The notes: generated from the letters alone by a model not told the origin. 64,000 nucleotides of DNA from JAEUOS01 sp965279115 (GCA_965279115.1 OZ257137.1:3906001-3970000), one strand, 5' to 3'; numbered from the stretch's first letter, positions 9,481 through 19,059 are shown. Program-made: numbers and translations.

Positions 9481-10251
9481 TCAATGCAGGAACGAATGTG
9501 ATACGGCAACCAGGCACAATCCGGCGCCTACCATGCCAATTTGCCATGCAGCCGATTCCGACTCCGCGCGGCGGTGCATCCACGGAATCAGGTCGGCCAC
9601 CGCGATGTAGATAAAGCTCGAAGCCGCCAGGACGATCACGTACGGAATAGCCCCTTGGGCATTGGCAAGCGTGAAATAGCCGAGCATGCCACCCGCTATC
9701 GAAGCGAGGCTGGCAGTGGCGTTGTAGGCCAGCGCCCGCGTTCGCGTATAGCCCGCATTGAGGAGGATGATGAAATCCCCTGCCTCCTGCGGCACCTCAT
9801 GCGCAATGATGCCCAGGGTGGTGATGAATCCCAGCCAAGGGTCCGCCAGAAACGCAGCGGCGATAAGAATGCCGTCGGCGAAGTTGTGCAGTGCGTCACC
9901 GATCAGGATCAACAGGCCGCTTTTCCCTGCTTCATGGGCATCGAAGCCGTGCTCATGCCCGTGCCCGTCATGCTCGTGGTGGTGGCTGTGTCGCCAGAGG
10001 GCGAACTTCTCGAGCAGAAAAAACGCCAGCAGGCCGGCAAGCAGCGTTGCGAAAAGGGCATGGTTGCTGACGCTCAGATCGAAAGCGTGCGGCAACACTT
10101 CGAGAAACGCCGCGCCGAGCAGCACGCCGGCTGAAAAACTCACCAGTCGCGGTACCAGGGCGCCAAGCAGTTTGGAGGCGACAACGCTGGCGACCGCGAC
10201 TGAAAGCAATCCACCGGCCGCGGTGGCGGCGATAATGTAGAGTAGGGTCAA
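9481..10251 (-). CDS. ZIP-family metal transporter
   Basis: This 256-residue inner-membrane protein belongs to the ZIP family, which imports zinc or other divalent metals into the cytoplasm. It shows about eight hydrophobic segments, a His-rich cytoplasmic loop (HSHHHEHDGHGHEHGFDAHE, about 87-106), and the two metal-site helices HNFADG and HEVPQE. The start is a TTG at 10251, because no in-frame ATG or GTG lies between it and the first helix. It is transcribed away from recR. Metal specificity cannot be read from the sequence. Confidence 0.92.
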   Translation of the reverse strand: MTLLYIIAATAAGGLLSVAVASVVASKLLGALVPRLVSFSAGVLLGAAFLEVLPHAFDLSVSNHALFATLLAGLLAFFLLEKFALWRHSHHHEHDGHGHEHGFDAHEAGKSGLLILIGDALHNFADGILIAAAFLADPWLGFITTLGIIAHEVPQEAGDFIILLNAGYTRTRALAYNATASLASIAGGMLGYFTLANAQGAIPYVIVLAASSFIYIAVADLIPWMHRRAESESAAWQIGMVGAGLCLVAVSHSFLH

Positions 10252-10441
10252 CTTGTACGCGCAATTATGATGGCGCGCGATTATCCGACATTTTGGTCAT
10301 GCTTCCCCGCTTCGCTCCGATTTCCCACCGCATTCCGAATACTTGCGCGCTTTCGCGCTTGTCAGCGCCCGTCGACGCGCGCCCTCTGAATTCGGCATGC
10401 TGCCGGGTTTGCGACTCACAAGTGTGCAGCGGGGTCCGGGC

Positions 10442-11047
10442 GTGAAAGCTCCCGCCGCGTTGAACGAGCTTGTTGAGTCTTTGCGAATACTGCCCGGTGT
10501 TGGTCCAAAGTCGGCGCAACGCATGGCATTTCACCTTTTGCAGCACGACCGTCCCGGCGCCCTGCGGCTATCGCGCGCGCTCACCCATGCGGCGGAGCAC
10601 ATGAAGCGCTGCGCCATGTGCAACAGCTTCACCGAGGAAGATCTCTGCGATATCTGCGAACCCGGCGCGGCGGCACGCCGTGACGCCACCCAGCTTTGCG
10701 TGGTGGAAACGCCGGCGGACCTGGCGATGATGGAGCAGACGCAGGCGTATCGAGGTCTTTACTTCGTGCTCATGGGACGCATTTCGCCGATCGACGGCAT
10801 TGGCCCCAAGGAAGTGGGCATCGAGCGGCTGGTGTCGCGTGCGCTTGACGGCGTGGTGCGCGAAATCGTGCTGGCCACCAACTTCACGCATGAAGGCGAA
10901 GCCACGGCGCACTATCTCGCGGAGTTGTTGAAGGCGCGTGGTCTCAAGGTCACCCGGCTGGCGCGTGGTGTACCGATCGGTGGTGAGCTGGAGTATGTGG
11001 ACCCAGGGACCATAGCGCACGCCTTCCAGGACCGGCGCGATACATAA
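10442..11047 (+). CDS. recR: Recombination mediator RecR
   Basis: RecR works with RecO and RecF to load RecA at single-strand gaps. The 201-residue product, counted from the GTG at 10442, has the usual family length. It contains the helix-hairpin-helix LRILPGVGPKSAQRMAF, the four-Cys zinc finger CAMCNSFTEEDLCDIC and the Toprim segment VVETPADLAMMEQ to GRISPIDGIGP. The frame is open 99 bases further upstream, but that extension lacks family similarity and a GGGG motif precedes the GTG. dnaX and ybaB, the usual upstream neighbours, are absent here. Confidence 0.95.
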   Translation: MKAPAALNELVESLRILPGVGPKSAQRMAFHLLQHDRPGALRLSRALTHAAEHMKRCAMCNSFTEEDLCDICEPGAAARRDATQLCVVETPADLAMMEQTQAYRGLYFVLMGRISPIDGIGPKEVGIERLVSRALDGVVREIVLATNFTHEGEATAHYLAELLKARGLKVTRLARGVPIGGELEYVDPGTIAHAFQDRRDT

Positions 11048-11098
11048 GATCCAGCTTTTTCGCGGTACATCGGCATCAATACAACAAAGGAGGAGTGG

Positions 11099-12163
11099 AT
11101 GAAAAAAGCATTTGCAGGTTTGACGGTCTCGTTGCTGGTAGCAGCGTGCGCGCACCAGCATCAAGGGGGCCATAGCGGCATGGGAAACGACCATTTCGGC
11201 GTGAAGGAAGTCGGCAGCTTCCACATTGGCGGGCGTCAGGTCACCCTTTCCGGGCTGCCGGAAAAGGAAATTGTCTTCACGGCAGGTGCTGCGCCTTTCA
11301 AGGTGAACCCCAACGGCGATTTCGAAGTCGAGCAGATGTATGTGCAGTACGTCAAACTGCACGATCCCTATCGCAAGGGGCGCTATCCCTTGCTGATGTG
11401 GCACGGCGGCGGTTTGTCCGGCGTCACCTGGGAAACCAAGCCGGATGGCAAGCCGGGTTGGCAGAATTTCTTTCTCAAGGCCGGGCACGATGTATATGTG
11501 AGTGACGCGGTTGAGCGTGGTCGCGCTTCCTGGGCCCGCTACCCTGAGATCTTCAAGACCGAGCCCTTCTTCCGCACCAAGAAGGAGGCTTGGGAACTGT
11601 TCCGGCTCGGGCCGGAAGGTTCTTATGTGACCGACCCGTCCAGGCGTCGTGCCTATCCGGAGGGCACGCAATTCCCGGTCGAGGCGTTTGACCAGTTCGG
11701 CAAACAGGGCATTCCGCGTTGGGCCACCAACGACGCCGCCACGCAGGTCGCCTACGACCAGTATGTGCAAAAGGTCTGCCCGTGTGTGATCGTGGTGCAC
11801 AGCCAGGGCGGGAACTTCACCTTCTCCGCTGCCCTCAAGGCACCAGGTATGGTCAAGGGCGTGATCGCGATTGAGCCTTCCGGCGCTCCGGGCGAGAAGG
11901 TGGACCTCACGCCGCTGAAGGGAATCCCGCACCTGTTTGTTTGGGGAGACTATCTCGAACGCTACCCCCTTTGGCAAAAGATCACGCCGAACGTGGACCG
12001 TTTCGAACAGGCCCTGCGCAAGCAGGGCACCGACGTGACCCGCATCGATCTGCCCAAGACCGGCGTGCGCGGAAATTCGCACATGCTGATGATGGATCGC
12101 AACTCCGATGCCATCGCCCAGATGATCCAGGACTGGATGGTCGCCAAGGGCTTGTCGCGCTGA
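11099..12163 (+). CDS. Alpha/beta-hydrolase lipoprotein (putative esterase)
   Basis: A 354-residue protein with a lipoprotein signal (MKKAFAGLTVSLLVAAC, lipobox LVAAC, acylated Cys17), so probably membrane-anchored on the periplasmic side. The body is an alpha/beta hydrolase: the oxyanion-region WHGGG near residue 100, the nucleophile elbow VVHSQGG near 235, and a late His in NSHMLMMD. A strong ribosome-binding site AAAGGAGGAG precedes the ATG. One base separates its stop from the cupin gene, implying co-translation. The substrate is unknown; similar proteins are annotated as esterases. Confidence 0.85.
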   Translation: MKKAFAGLTVSLLVAACAHQHQGGHSGMGNDHFGVKEVGSFHIGGRQVTLSGLPEKEIVFTAGAAPFKVNPNGDFEVEQMYVQYVKLHDPYRKGRYPLLMWHGGGLSGVTWETKPDGKPGWQNFFLKAGHDVYVSDAVERGRASWARYPEIFKTEPFFRTKKEAWELFRLGPEGSYVTDPSRRRAYPEGTQFPVEAFDQFGKQGIPRWATNDAATQVAYDQYVQKVCPCVIVVHSQGGNFTFSAALKAPGMVKGVIAIEPSGAPGEKVDLTPLKGIPHLFVWGDYLERYPLWQKITPNVDRFEQALRKQGTDVTRIDLPKTGVRGNSHMLMMDRNSDAIAQMIQDWMVAKGLSR

Positions 12164-12164
12164 C

Positions 12165-12521
12165 ATGCACATCGCAGACATTCCCTTCGGCACGGTGGAC
12201 TGGAATTCGGTCGAGACGACCGAACATCCGGGAGAACTCGTCAATGGCGTGCGCGGAATGGCCTTGTGGCGGACCCGTCACTTTGGCCCTGCGGACAATC
12301 GCATCCGCGTGCGCATGGTGGAGTACACGCCTGGCTATCTGGCGGATCACTGGTGTCAGAAGGGGCATGTGCTGCTTTGCCTGGAAGGTCGACTTGATAC
12401 CGAGCTTGAGGACGGGCGTCAATTCACCCTCCTGCCGGGCATGAGTTACCAGGTGGCCGATGGGGCGGAGGCCCACCGCTCCAGCACCGCCATCGGCGCA
12501 AAGTTGTTCATCGTCGATTAG
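12165..12521 (+). CDS. Small cupin-fold protein (DHCW-motif type)
   Basis: This 118-residue single-domain cupin resembles the DHCW motif cupin fold proteins. Signs are IPFGTVDWNSVETTEHPGE near the N-terminus, RVRMVEYTPGYLADHWCQKGH in the first cupin block, and the C-terminal HRSSTAIGAKLFIVD. It follows the esterase lipoprotein by one base. The family has no settled function; it is cytoplasmic by lack of any signal. Confidence 0.85.
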   Translation: MHIADIPFGTVDWNSVETTEHPGELVNGVRGMALWRTRHFGPADNRIRVRMVEYTPGYLADHWCQKGHVLLCLEGRLDTELEDGRQFTLLPGMSYQVADGAEAHRSSTAIGAKLFIVD

Positions 12522-12613
12522 CGAAGACGCCATGCGCGCGTGCCGCGCACGGCCAGGTTTCCTGCGGGCGCTAGAATTCACGGCCCAGAATAGCTTCGGA
12601 AGGCAGTGCCCGC

Positions 12614-13780
12614 ATGTCGCAAAAGCCCGGTGGGCCGCTCGTCGGCCTCAAAGTCCTTGAACTTGGCCAATTGATCGCCGGCCCGTTTGCCGGCAAGTTC
12701 TTTGCCGATTTCGGCGCGGATGTTGTCAAGGTCGAGCCACCTGCGGACGCCAAGAACCCCGGCGGCGACCCGATCCGCTACTGGCGCAAGCTGCATGAGG
12801 GCACCTCGCTCTGGTGGCACGTGCAGTCGCGTGGCAAGAAGTCCGTGACACTGGACCTGCGTTCAGCCCAAGGCCAGGCCACCGCCCGCGCGCTGGCACT
12901 GGAAGCCGATATCGTGATCGAGAATTTCCGTCCCGGCACCCTGGAAAAGTGGGGCCTGGGTTACGAGCAACTCTCGGCTGCCAATCCCAAGCTCATCATG
13001 CTGCGCATTTCAGGTTTTGGCCAAACCGGGCCGATGCGCGACCAGGCAGGCTTCGGCGCGATTGCCGAATCAATGGGCGGCATGCGCTATGTGACGGGCT
13101 TTCCGGACCGCCCGCCGGTGCGCCTGAACCTTTCGCTCGGTGACGGCATCGCGTCACTCCACGGCGTGATCGGCGTCCTCATGGCCCTCCAGCACCGCAA
13201 CCGTACCGGCGAAGGCCAGGTGGTCGATGTGGCGCTTTATGAGGCCGTGTTCAACATGATGGAGGCAACGCTGCCCGAATATGCCTACGACGGCACTGTG
13301 CGGGAGCGCACCGGTACCAGCCTGACGGGCATCGTGCCCTCGAACACTTACACGTCGAAAGACGGCGTGCATATCGTGATTGGCGCCAATGGCGATTCGA
13401 TCTTCCGGCGCCTCGCGCAAACCATGGGGCGCGACGACTGGGTCAATGATCCGGGGCTGGCCGACAACACCGGGCGGGTGGCTCGGGTGGCCGAACTCGA
13501 TGCGGGCATCGGTGCGTGGTGCGCGGCGCATGACGGCGCCACCCTGCTGCAGGCGTTGGAGGACGCGCAGGTGCCGAGCGGCAAGATTTTCACTGCCGCC
13601 GACATCATGACCGACCCGCAGTACCGGGCGCGAGGCTTGATCCAGAACATCACTCTCGAAGACGGCCGCGAATTGACGGTGCCGGGCGTGGTGCCAAGAC
13701 TTTCGAAAACGCCGGGACAAGTGCGTGGTCGCGGCCCACGACTGGGCGAGCACAACGGTAGCGGATTTGATCCGGCTTAA
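12614..13780 (+). CDS. CaiB/BaiF family III CoA-transferase
   Basis: Family III CoA-transferases move CoA between carboxylic acids through an aspartyl-CoA intermediate. The 388-residue protein has the N-terminal VGLKVLELGQLIAGPFAGKFFADFGADV, the segment RGKKSVTLDLRS, and the predicted catalytic Asp177 in NLSLGDGIASLHG, followed by GEGQVVDVALYEAVF. Length is typical. It stands 92 bases after the cupin gene and may be the last gene of that small group. The acyl substrate is not predictable from sequence alone. Confidence 0.92.
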   Translation: MSQKPGGPLVGLKVLELGQLIAGPFAGKFFADFGADVVKVEPPADAKNPGGDPIRYWRKLHEGTSLWWHVQSRGKKSVTLDLRSAQGQATARALALEADIVIENFRPGTLEKWGLGYEQLSAANPKLIMLRISGFGQTGPMRDQAGFGAIAESMGGMRYVTGFPDRPPVRLNLSLGDGIASLHGVIGVLMALQHRNRTGEGQVVDVALYEAVFNMMEATLPEYAYDGTVRERTGTSLTGIVPSNTYTSKDGVHIVIGANGDSIFRRLAQTMGRDDWVNDPGLADNTGRVARVAELDAGIGAWCAAHDGATLLQALEDAQVPSGKIFTAADIMTDPQYRARGLIQNITLEDGRELTVPGVVPRLSKTPGQVRGRGPRLGEHNGSGFDPA

Positions 13781-13809
13781 GTGCGCGCCTTGCGAAGCGT
13801 GTGAAGATG

Positions 13810-13831
13810 CGGTTTGCGCAACGGCAAACCG
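13810..13831 (+). promoter_or_regulatory. Perfect hairpin in the leader of the TerC gene
   Basis: CGGTTTGC (13810-13817) pairs perfectly with GCAAACCG (13824-13831) around a six-base loop. It lies 30 bases after the CoA-transferase stop and 36 bases before the TerC start. No T-run follows, so it is not a standard terminator. It could be an RNA-stability or leader element. It does not resemble the yybP-ykoY manganese riboswitch often found before TerC genes. Confidence 0.55.
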
Positions 13832-13867
13832 GATGGCCGCTATCGGCTACCTGTTGAAGGAATGATC

Positions 13868-14635
13868 GTGGAATGGATTTCCGACCCCAATCTCTGGATT
13901 GCGTTCTTCACCCTGACGGCGCTCGAAATCGTCCTCGGTATCGACAATATTGTTTTCATCTCGGTCCTGGTCGGGCGCCTGGCGGAATCCCAGCGCGACC
14001 GGGCGCGGCGCTTCGGGCTACTGCTGGCGATGGGCTCGCGCATTGCGTTGTTGTTTTCGCTGGTGTGGATCATGGGGCTCACGGCCCCATTGTTTTCGGT
14101 TGTCGGACAGGAAATCTCCGGGCGTGACCTGATCCTCATCGGCGGCGGCCTGTTCCTGCTCTGGAAGAGCGTGCACGAGATCCATGCGTCCCTGGAGGGG
14201 CCCGGTGCAGACGCGGACGGCACAGCGTCGGCGGGTGCCGCGACATTCGGAAGCGTCATCGCCCAGATCGCGGTGATCGACATCGTGTTCTCGCTGGATT
14301 CGGTCATCACCGCGGTGGGCATGACGGGCAACCTGTCGGTCATGGTCGCGGCGGTACTCGCCTCGGTGGGGGTCATGATGGTGGCCGCCAAGCCGATCGG
14401 GGAGTTCGTTGACGCGCATCCCACGGTGAAGATCCTGGCGCTGAGTTTCCTCGTGCTTGTCGGGGTGACCCTCATTGCGGAAGGTTTCGGCACCAAGTTT
14501 CCCAAGGGTTACATTTACTTCGCAATGGCGTTTTCGGTGGCCGTGGAGTTTCTCAATATCCGCATGCGGCGCAACGCGGCCGCCCCCGTCAAGCTGCGCC
14601 ATCGCATCGGCGAGGATCCGCCAGCCAGATCCTAG
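13868..14635 (+). CDS. TerC-family integral membrane protein
   Basis: This 255-residue protein has about seven membrane helices and the TerC-family signatures LEIVLGIDNIVFIS (early helix) and IVFSLDSVITAVG (later helix), whose acidic residues sit within the membrane. Family members are linked to metal efflux, often Mn, and tellurite resistance. The start is taken as the GTG at 13868, because GAAGGA lies six bases upstream and MEWISDPNLW is a typical start. The ATG at 13862 gives two extra residues but has no spacing for a ribosome-binding site. The next gene starts seven bases after its stop. Confidence 0.9.
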   Translation: MEWISDPNLWIAFFTLTALEIVLGIDNIVFISVLVGRLAESQRDRARRFGLLLAMGSRIALLFSLVWIMGLTAPLFSVVGQEISGRDLILIGGGLFLLWKSVHEIHASLEGPGADADGTASAGAATFGSVIAQIAVIDIVFSLDSVITAVGMTGNLSVMVAAVLASVGVMMVAAKPIGEFVDAHPTVKILALSFLVLVGVTLIAEGFGTKFPKGYIYFAMAFSVAVEFLNIRMRRNAAAPVKLRHRIGEDPPARS

Positions 14636-14642
14636 GCCGAAC

Positions 14643-15299
14643 ATGGTTGCCCGGTTTGTCGTTCCCACGGAGGGCCCGGTCGTCTGGACTGCGCTGGTGC
14701 TGGTTGCAGCCCTCGCGGCAGCGGCGCGGGCTGCGCACTGGCGGCAGTCATTTGCCACCGGCGCCCTGCATCGATTCTTCGGTGGCGCGCTGGCGCTTGT
14801 ATTGCTGTGGAGTGCCCGCGCCGATCTCGGTCAGGCGGTGGCCTTGCAACTGGTCGGCGTGCCGCTTCTGACCCTGATGCTCGGGCCGGCGCTGGCCATA
14901 TGGAGTGCGGCCTTGGCCGCGCCGTTCCTTGCGGTGGTGTTCGACCATTCCGCGGGCACCGTAGTCTGGAGCGCCCTTTTCCTCGGCGTGTTGCCAGCAT
15001 TGATGACCGACCTTGGCCGGCGTGCGGTCGCGCAGTGGCTGCCGGCGCATCCTTTCGTCTACATTCTGGGCAACGGCTTCTTCATCACCGGCCTTTCCGC
15101 GGCGGCGGCGCAGTTGTGCGCGGCGGCGCTGTTGCCGGGAATCGGCTCGTCGCTGCTGGCGCAATATGCGCCATTCATCCTGCTGATCGGTTTCGGCGAA
15201 GCCACGCTCAGCGGCATGCTGCTGACACTGATGGTCGTCTACCTGCCAAACTGGGTTTCAACATTCGAGGACCGGCATTATCTGCAGCGGTCGACCTGA
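14643..15299 (+). CDS. CbiM-like energy-coupling factor transporter permease
   Basis: This 218-residue membrane protein has about six helices and resembles the proteobacterial CbiM-like permeases of energy-coupling-factor importers. The C-terminal block YAPFILLIGFGEATLSGMLLTLMVVYLPNWVSTFEDRHYL is characteristic. Canonical CbiM proteins carry an N-terminal metal-binding His; here the N-terminus is MVARFVVPTEGPVVW, with no His near the start. No CbiO, CbiQ or CbiN partner is nearby. It follows the TerC gene by seven bases, so the two may act together in metal handling (inference). Confidence 0.78.
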   Translation: MVARFVVPTEGPVVWTALVLVAALAAAARAAHWRQSFATGALHRFFGGALALVLLWSARADLGQAVALQLVGVPLLTLMLGPALAIWSAALAAPFLAVVFDHSAGTVVWSALFLGVLPALMTDLGRRAVAQWLPAHPFVYILGNGFFITGLSAAAAQLCAAALLPGIGSSLLAQYAPFILLIGFGEATLSGMLLTLMVVYLPNWVSTFEDRHYLQRST

Positions 15300-15343
15300 G
15301 TTTCCAGTTCGACCGCCGCAGGCTCAAGCGGGTTGTCCGTGCG

Positions 15344-16123
15344 TCACTGTGCTGTCCAGCCGCCATCGACCACATAGCTCGCGCCGCGGATCTGCGCGGC
15401 TGCGTCACCGCACAGGAACACCGCCAGCGCCCCGAGCTGCTCGGGGGTGACGAATTCCATCGACGGCTGCTTTTCGCCCAGCAATTCGCGCTTGGCGGCA
15501 TCCGGTGCCAGGCCCTTTTCGGCGGCGCGCGCGTCGATCTGCTTCTGCACCAGCGGCGTCAATACCCAGCCCGGGCAGATCGCGTTCACCGTGATGCCGG
15601 TGGTGGCGGTTTCCAGGGCGGCGGCCTTGGTCAGGCCGATGATGCCGTGCTTGGCGGCAACATAGGCCGACTTCTGTGCCGAAGCCACCAAGCCGTGGGC
15701 GGAGGCGATGTTGATCACGCGGCCCCAGTTCTTCGCTTTCATCAGCGGCAATGCATGCTTCATGGTGTGGAAGGCGGATGAAAGGTTGATGGCGATGATC
15801 GCGTCCCAGCGGTCGACCGGGAAGTCCTCGATCAGTGCCACATGCTGGATGCCGGCGTTGTTCACCAGGATGTCGACGCCGCCAAAACGCTCGTTGGTCA
15901 CCTTCACCAGATCGGCGATCTGCTCGGGTCTGGTCATGTCGGCGGGGTGGTAGTCCACCTTCACTCCCGCGGCGGCGATGTCCTTTTTCGCCGCCTCGAT
16001 GGTGGAGGCGTCGCCAAAGCCGTTCAACATGATATTGGCGCCGTCGGCGGCGAGCGCGCGTGCGATTCCCAGTCCTATGCCGCTGGTGGAGCCGGTCACG
16101 ACGGCAGTTCTGTTCTTGAGCAT
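15344..16123 (-). CDS. bdhA: 3-hydroxybutyrate dehydrogenase (SDR family)
   Basis: A 259-residue short-chain dehydrogenase with the NAD-binding TGSTSGIGLGIA, the NNAGIQHVALIEDFP segment and the YVAAKHG active-site motif. Together with the C-terminal GASYVVDGGWTAQ these match 3-hydroxybutyrate dehydrogenases, which oxidise 3-hydroxybutyrate to acetoacetate during polyhydroxybutyrate use. Family length is normal. It sits downstream of ppc on the same strand and converges with the ECF permease gene. Specificity is assigned from whole-sequence resemblance, not from a single motif. Confidence 0.88.
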   Translation of the reverse strand: MLKNRTAVVTGSTSGIGLGIARALAADGANIMLNGFGDASTIEAAKKDIAAAGVKVDYHPADMTRPEQIADLVKVTNERFGGVDILVNNAGIQHVALIEDFPVDRWDAIIAINLSSAFHTMKHALPLMKAKNWGRVINIASAHGLVASAQKSAYVAAKHGIIGLTKAAALETATTGITVNAICPGWVLTPLVQKQIDARAAEKGLAPDAAKRELLGEKQPSMEFVTPEQLGALAVFLCGDAAAQIRGASYVVDGGWTAQ

Positions 16124-16180
16124 TTGTCTTCCTTTTTTTGGCGTGGGGTGCCGGCTTGGCCGGCATTGAGAAATTCCGGC

Positions 16181-18952
16181 TCAGCCGCTGTTGCGCAAAC
16201 CCGCGGCGATGCCGTTGATGGAGAGATGAATGCCGCGCCGTACGCGTTCATCCGTGTTGCCGGCGCGGTGGCGCCGGATCAGTTCGACCTGCAGGTGGTT
16301 GAGCGGATCAAGATACGCGAAACGATTCTTGATCGAACGCGCCAGCGCCGGGTTCCCTGCCAGGAAATCTCGTGTGCCGCTGATGGCGAACAGGGCTTCG
16401 GCCGTAAGTTCCCATTCGCGCTTGATGCGGGTGTAGATGGTTCTTGCGAGCTTGCGGTCCTTGACCATTTCGGCATAGCGTGATGCGACGGCCAGATCGG
16501 ACTTGGCCAACACCATGTCCATGTTCGACAACAGAGACTGCAGGAAAGGCGACGCGCGGTAGAACCGGGACAGGGCGCGCATGCCGGCCTCGCCGTGTCG
16601 TTCGCGAAAGGCGGCTACGCCCGAACCGAATCCGTACCAGCCCGGCAGCATGACCCGGCACTGCGCCCAGGAGAACACCCAGGGAATGGCGCGCAGGTCT
16701 TCGATGCGCCCGGTGGCCTTGCGCGAAGCCGGACGGCTGCCGATATTGAGTTCTGCGATCTCGGAGATCGGCGTGGACTGGAAAAAATAATCGGTGAACC
16801 CGGGCGTTTCATAAACGAGGTTGCGGTAGGCCGCATGCGCCGCCACCGAGATCTCGTCCATGGCGGCGATGAAGGCGCGCGTGCCTTGTACCTCGGCACC
16901 GGCGAGCTGCGGCAGTAGCGTGGCCTCGAGTGTGGCTGCGAGGAGTGTCTCCAGGTTGCGCCGGCCGGTGGCCGGGCTTGCATATTTGCTGGCGATGATC
17001 TCGCCCTGCTCGGTGAGCCTGATCTGCCCGTTCACGCTGCCTGGCGGCTGGGCCAGGATGGCCTGGTAGCTCGGGCCGCCGCCGCGGCCGACCGAACCGC
17101 CGCGCCCGTGGAAGAGGCGCAGCGTGATGCCGCTGCTGTTGAACAATTCCACCAGCGCGACCTCGGCCAGGTACAGCGACCAGGTGGAGGTGAAGAATCC
17201 GCCATCCTTGTTGCTGTCGGAATAGCCAAGCATGATCTCCTGCGTGTTTCCCAGTCCGTTGATCACGCTGCGGGCAGCCGGCAACGCCAGCCAGCGCTTC
17301 ATGATCTCGGCCGAGCGCTCAAGGTCGGTGATCGACTCGAACAGGGGGATCACGTTCTGGCTCGCCACGCCCACCTGCGGCAGGTACAGGCCGGCTTCCT
17401 TCAAAAGGATCAAGACCTCAAGCATGTCGGAGACCGACTCGCAATGCGAGATGATGTAGTTCGGGCATGCTTCGCGGCCGAACAGCGATTGCAGTTCGGC
17501 GGCCTTGCGCACGATCGAAAGCTCCGAGAGGGTTTCGTCGGAGTAGGTCGCGTAGGGCGAGTGCAGCAGGCGTGAGGTGGCGAGCTCGCGCTCGAGCAAT
17601 GTGATGCGCGCATCCTCGTCCAGAGCGCTGTAGTCGCCGCAAGCACCGGCCATTGCTAGCAGGTCTCCGACGACCCGTTCGTGGGTTTCCGAGTTCTGCC
17701 GCAGGTCCACCGGAGAGAGATAAAAGCCGAAAATGCGTACCGCGCGGATCAGCGGCATCAGGCGTTGCTTTGCCAGGAGGGCGGCGCCGTTGGCGCGCAG
17801 CGATTCCTCGACAACACCCAGGTCGGCCAGAAAATGCTCCGGCGATTCATACGGCAGGGCGCTGCCGATTTCGTGGCGCACCGCCTCGACGCCCGTCAAG
17901 GCGCGCAGCGTGGCCGCCAGGCGCGCATAGACGCCGACCAGTGCGCGCCGATACGGCTCCGCCTTGCGATGGTCGGATTTGTCGGGGGAGGCGCCCGACA
18001 TCGCCGCCAGCGGTTCCGACACCTTGACCAGCACGGTCGAGAGTGACAACTCGCCACCCAGTTTGTGCACTTCGTCCAGGTAGTACTCGATGGCGATACC
18101 GGCGCCGCGCGTCAAGGCGTGCTCGAGGGTGTCGGCATTGACATAGGGGTTGCCGTCGCGGTCGCCGCCAATCCAGCTGCCCACCCGGAAGATCGGTTCC
18201 ATGTGCGCCAGCTTCGCCGCCGGCATTGACCTTGCCAGCAGTTCCTCGACCTCGCCGTACAGGCGTGGCAATTCGCGCAGGAAGGTATAGCGGAAAAACG
18301 AGTGCCCGTTCTCGATCTCGTCGACCACCCGCAACCGGGTCAGCCGCAGCATGCCGGTCTGCCATAGGGTCAACACCTTGGCGTCGAGGGCTTCGAGCAG
18401 GGCTTCGCGTTCCGCCGGCGTGAGCGGCGCTGCGCCCAGTTCGGCCACCAGACGCGCGATCTCGAGTTCGGCGTCGAGAATGCTCTTGCGCTGCACCTCG
18501 GTGGGATGAGCGGTGAGGACAGCCGTCAGGTTGGAATCCTCGAAAAACGCCCGCACCCGCTTGGGGGCCACGCGGCCGTCGACCACCCTTTTTAGGGCGA
18601 AGGCGATCGAGCCTTCGCCCGGTGGCTGGCCGGCGATGGCGTCGAGGCGGGCGCGCCGGCTGGATTGGACGTCTTCGGCGATGTTCGCCAGGTGCGAAAA
18701 GTAGGAGAACGCACGCACGACCGATACCGTGCGATCGCGCGAAAGGCGGTTCAGCACCGTCGTCAGGCGGCGGCGCGCTTCGCCGTCGTTGTCGCGCCGG
18801 AAGCGCACGGCCAATTGCCGCACGGTTTCGATGACCTCGAAAGCGTCCTTGCCTTCCTGCGTCTTGATGGTCTCCCCCAGAACCCGGCCGAGAAGGCGGA
18901 TGTCTTCACGCAGCGGTGCATCTTCGTATGCCACTTGCCTGGTTGGTGTCAT
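16181..18952 (-). CDS. ppc: Phosphoenolpyruvate carboxylase
   Basis: Ppc makes oxaloacetate from phosphoenolpyruvate and bicarbonate, refilling the TCA cycle. The 923-residue protein has the catalytic His in TAHPTEVQRKS, GSWIGGDRDGNP, GYSDSNKDGG, the Gly-rich loop FHGRGGSVGRGGGP and the C-terminus SINGIAAGLRNSG (usually RNTG). The ATG at 18952 (MTPTRQVAYED) is chosen over an upstream ATG at 19006. The ribosome-binding site is weak. It lies near the hem genes, as in many Betaproteobacteria. Confidence 0.97.
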   Translation of the reverse strand: MTPTRQVAYEDAPLREDIRLLGRVLGETIKTQEGKDAFEVIETVRQLAVRFRRDNDGEARRRLTTVLNRLSRDRTVSVVRAFSYFSHLANIAEDVQSSRRARLDAIAGQPPGEGSIAFALKRVVDGRVAPKRVRAFFEDSNLTAVLTAHPTEVQRKSILDAELEIARLVAELGAAPLTPAEREALLEALDAKVLTLWQTGMLRLTRLRVVDEIENGHSFFRYTFLRELPRLYGEVEELLARSMPAAKLAHMEPIFRVGSWIGGDRDGNPYVNADTLEHALTRGAGIAIEYYLDEVHKLGGELSLSTVLVKVSEPLAAMSGASPDKSDHRKAEPYRRALVGVYARLAATLRALTGVEAVRHEIGSALPYESPEHFLADLGVVEESLRANGAALLAKQRLMPLIRAVRIFGFYLSPVDLRQNSETHERVVGDLLAMAGACGDYSALDEDARITLLERELATSRLLHSPYATYSDETLSELSIVRKAAELQSLFGREACPNYIISHCESVSDMLEVLILLKEAGLYLPQVGVASQNVIPLFESITDLERSAEIMKRWLALPAARSVINGLGNTQEIMLGYSDSNKDGGFFTSTWSLYLAEVALVELFNSSGITLRLFHGRGGSVGRGGGPSYQAILAQPPGSVNGQIRLTEQGEIIASKYASPATGRRNLETLLAATLEATLLPQLAGAEVQGTRAFIAAMDEISVAAHAAYRNLVYETPGFTDYFFQSTPISEIAELNIGSRPASRKATGRIEDLRAIPWVFSWAQCRVMLPGWYGFGSGVAAFRERHGEAGMRALSRFYRASPFLQSLLSNMDMVLAKSDLAVASRYAEMVKDRKLARTIYTRIKREWELTAEALFAISGTRDFLAGNPALARSIKNRFAYLDPLNHLQVELIRRHRAGNTDERVRRGIHLSINGIAAGLRNSG

Positions 18953-19059
18953 GAATGTGAGTGCCTGTAGTGGTTGGATGGCGAGGCTTGACCATGCGGC
19001 TGACATGACAGCACATGCATGGCGGGTGCGTTCGGCAACCGGGACGGGGCGGACATGGA

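Noticed and set aside
13781..13867. yybP-ykoY manganese riboswitch before the TerC gene
   Set aside because: The 87-base gap is short and lacks the conserved loop sequences; only a simple hairpin is present.
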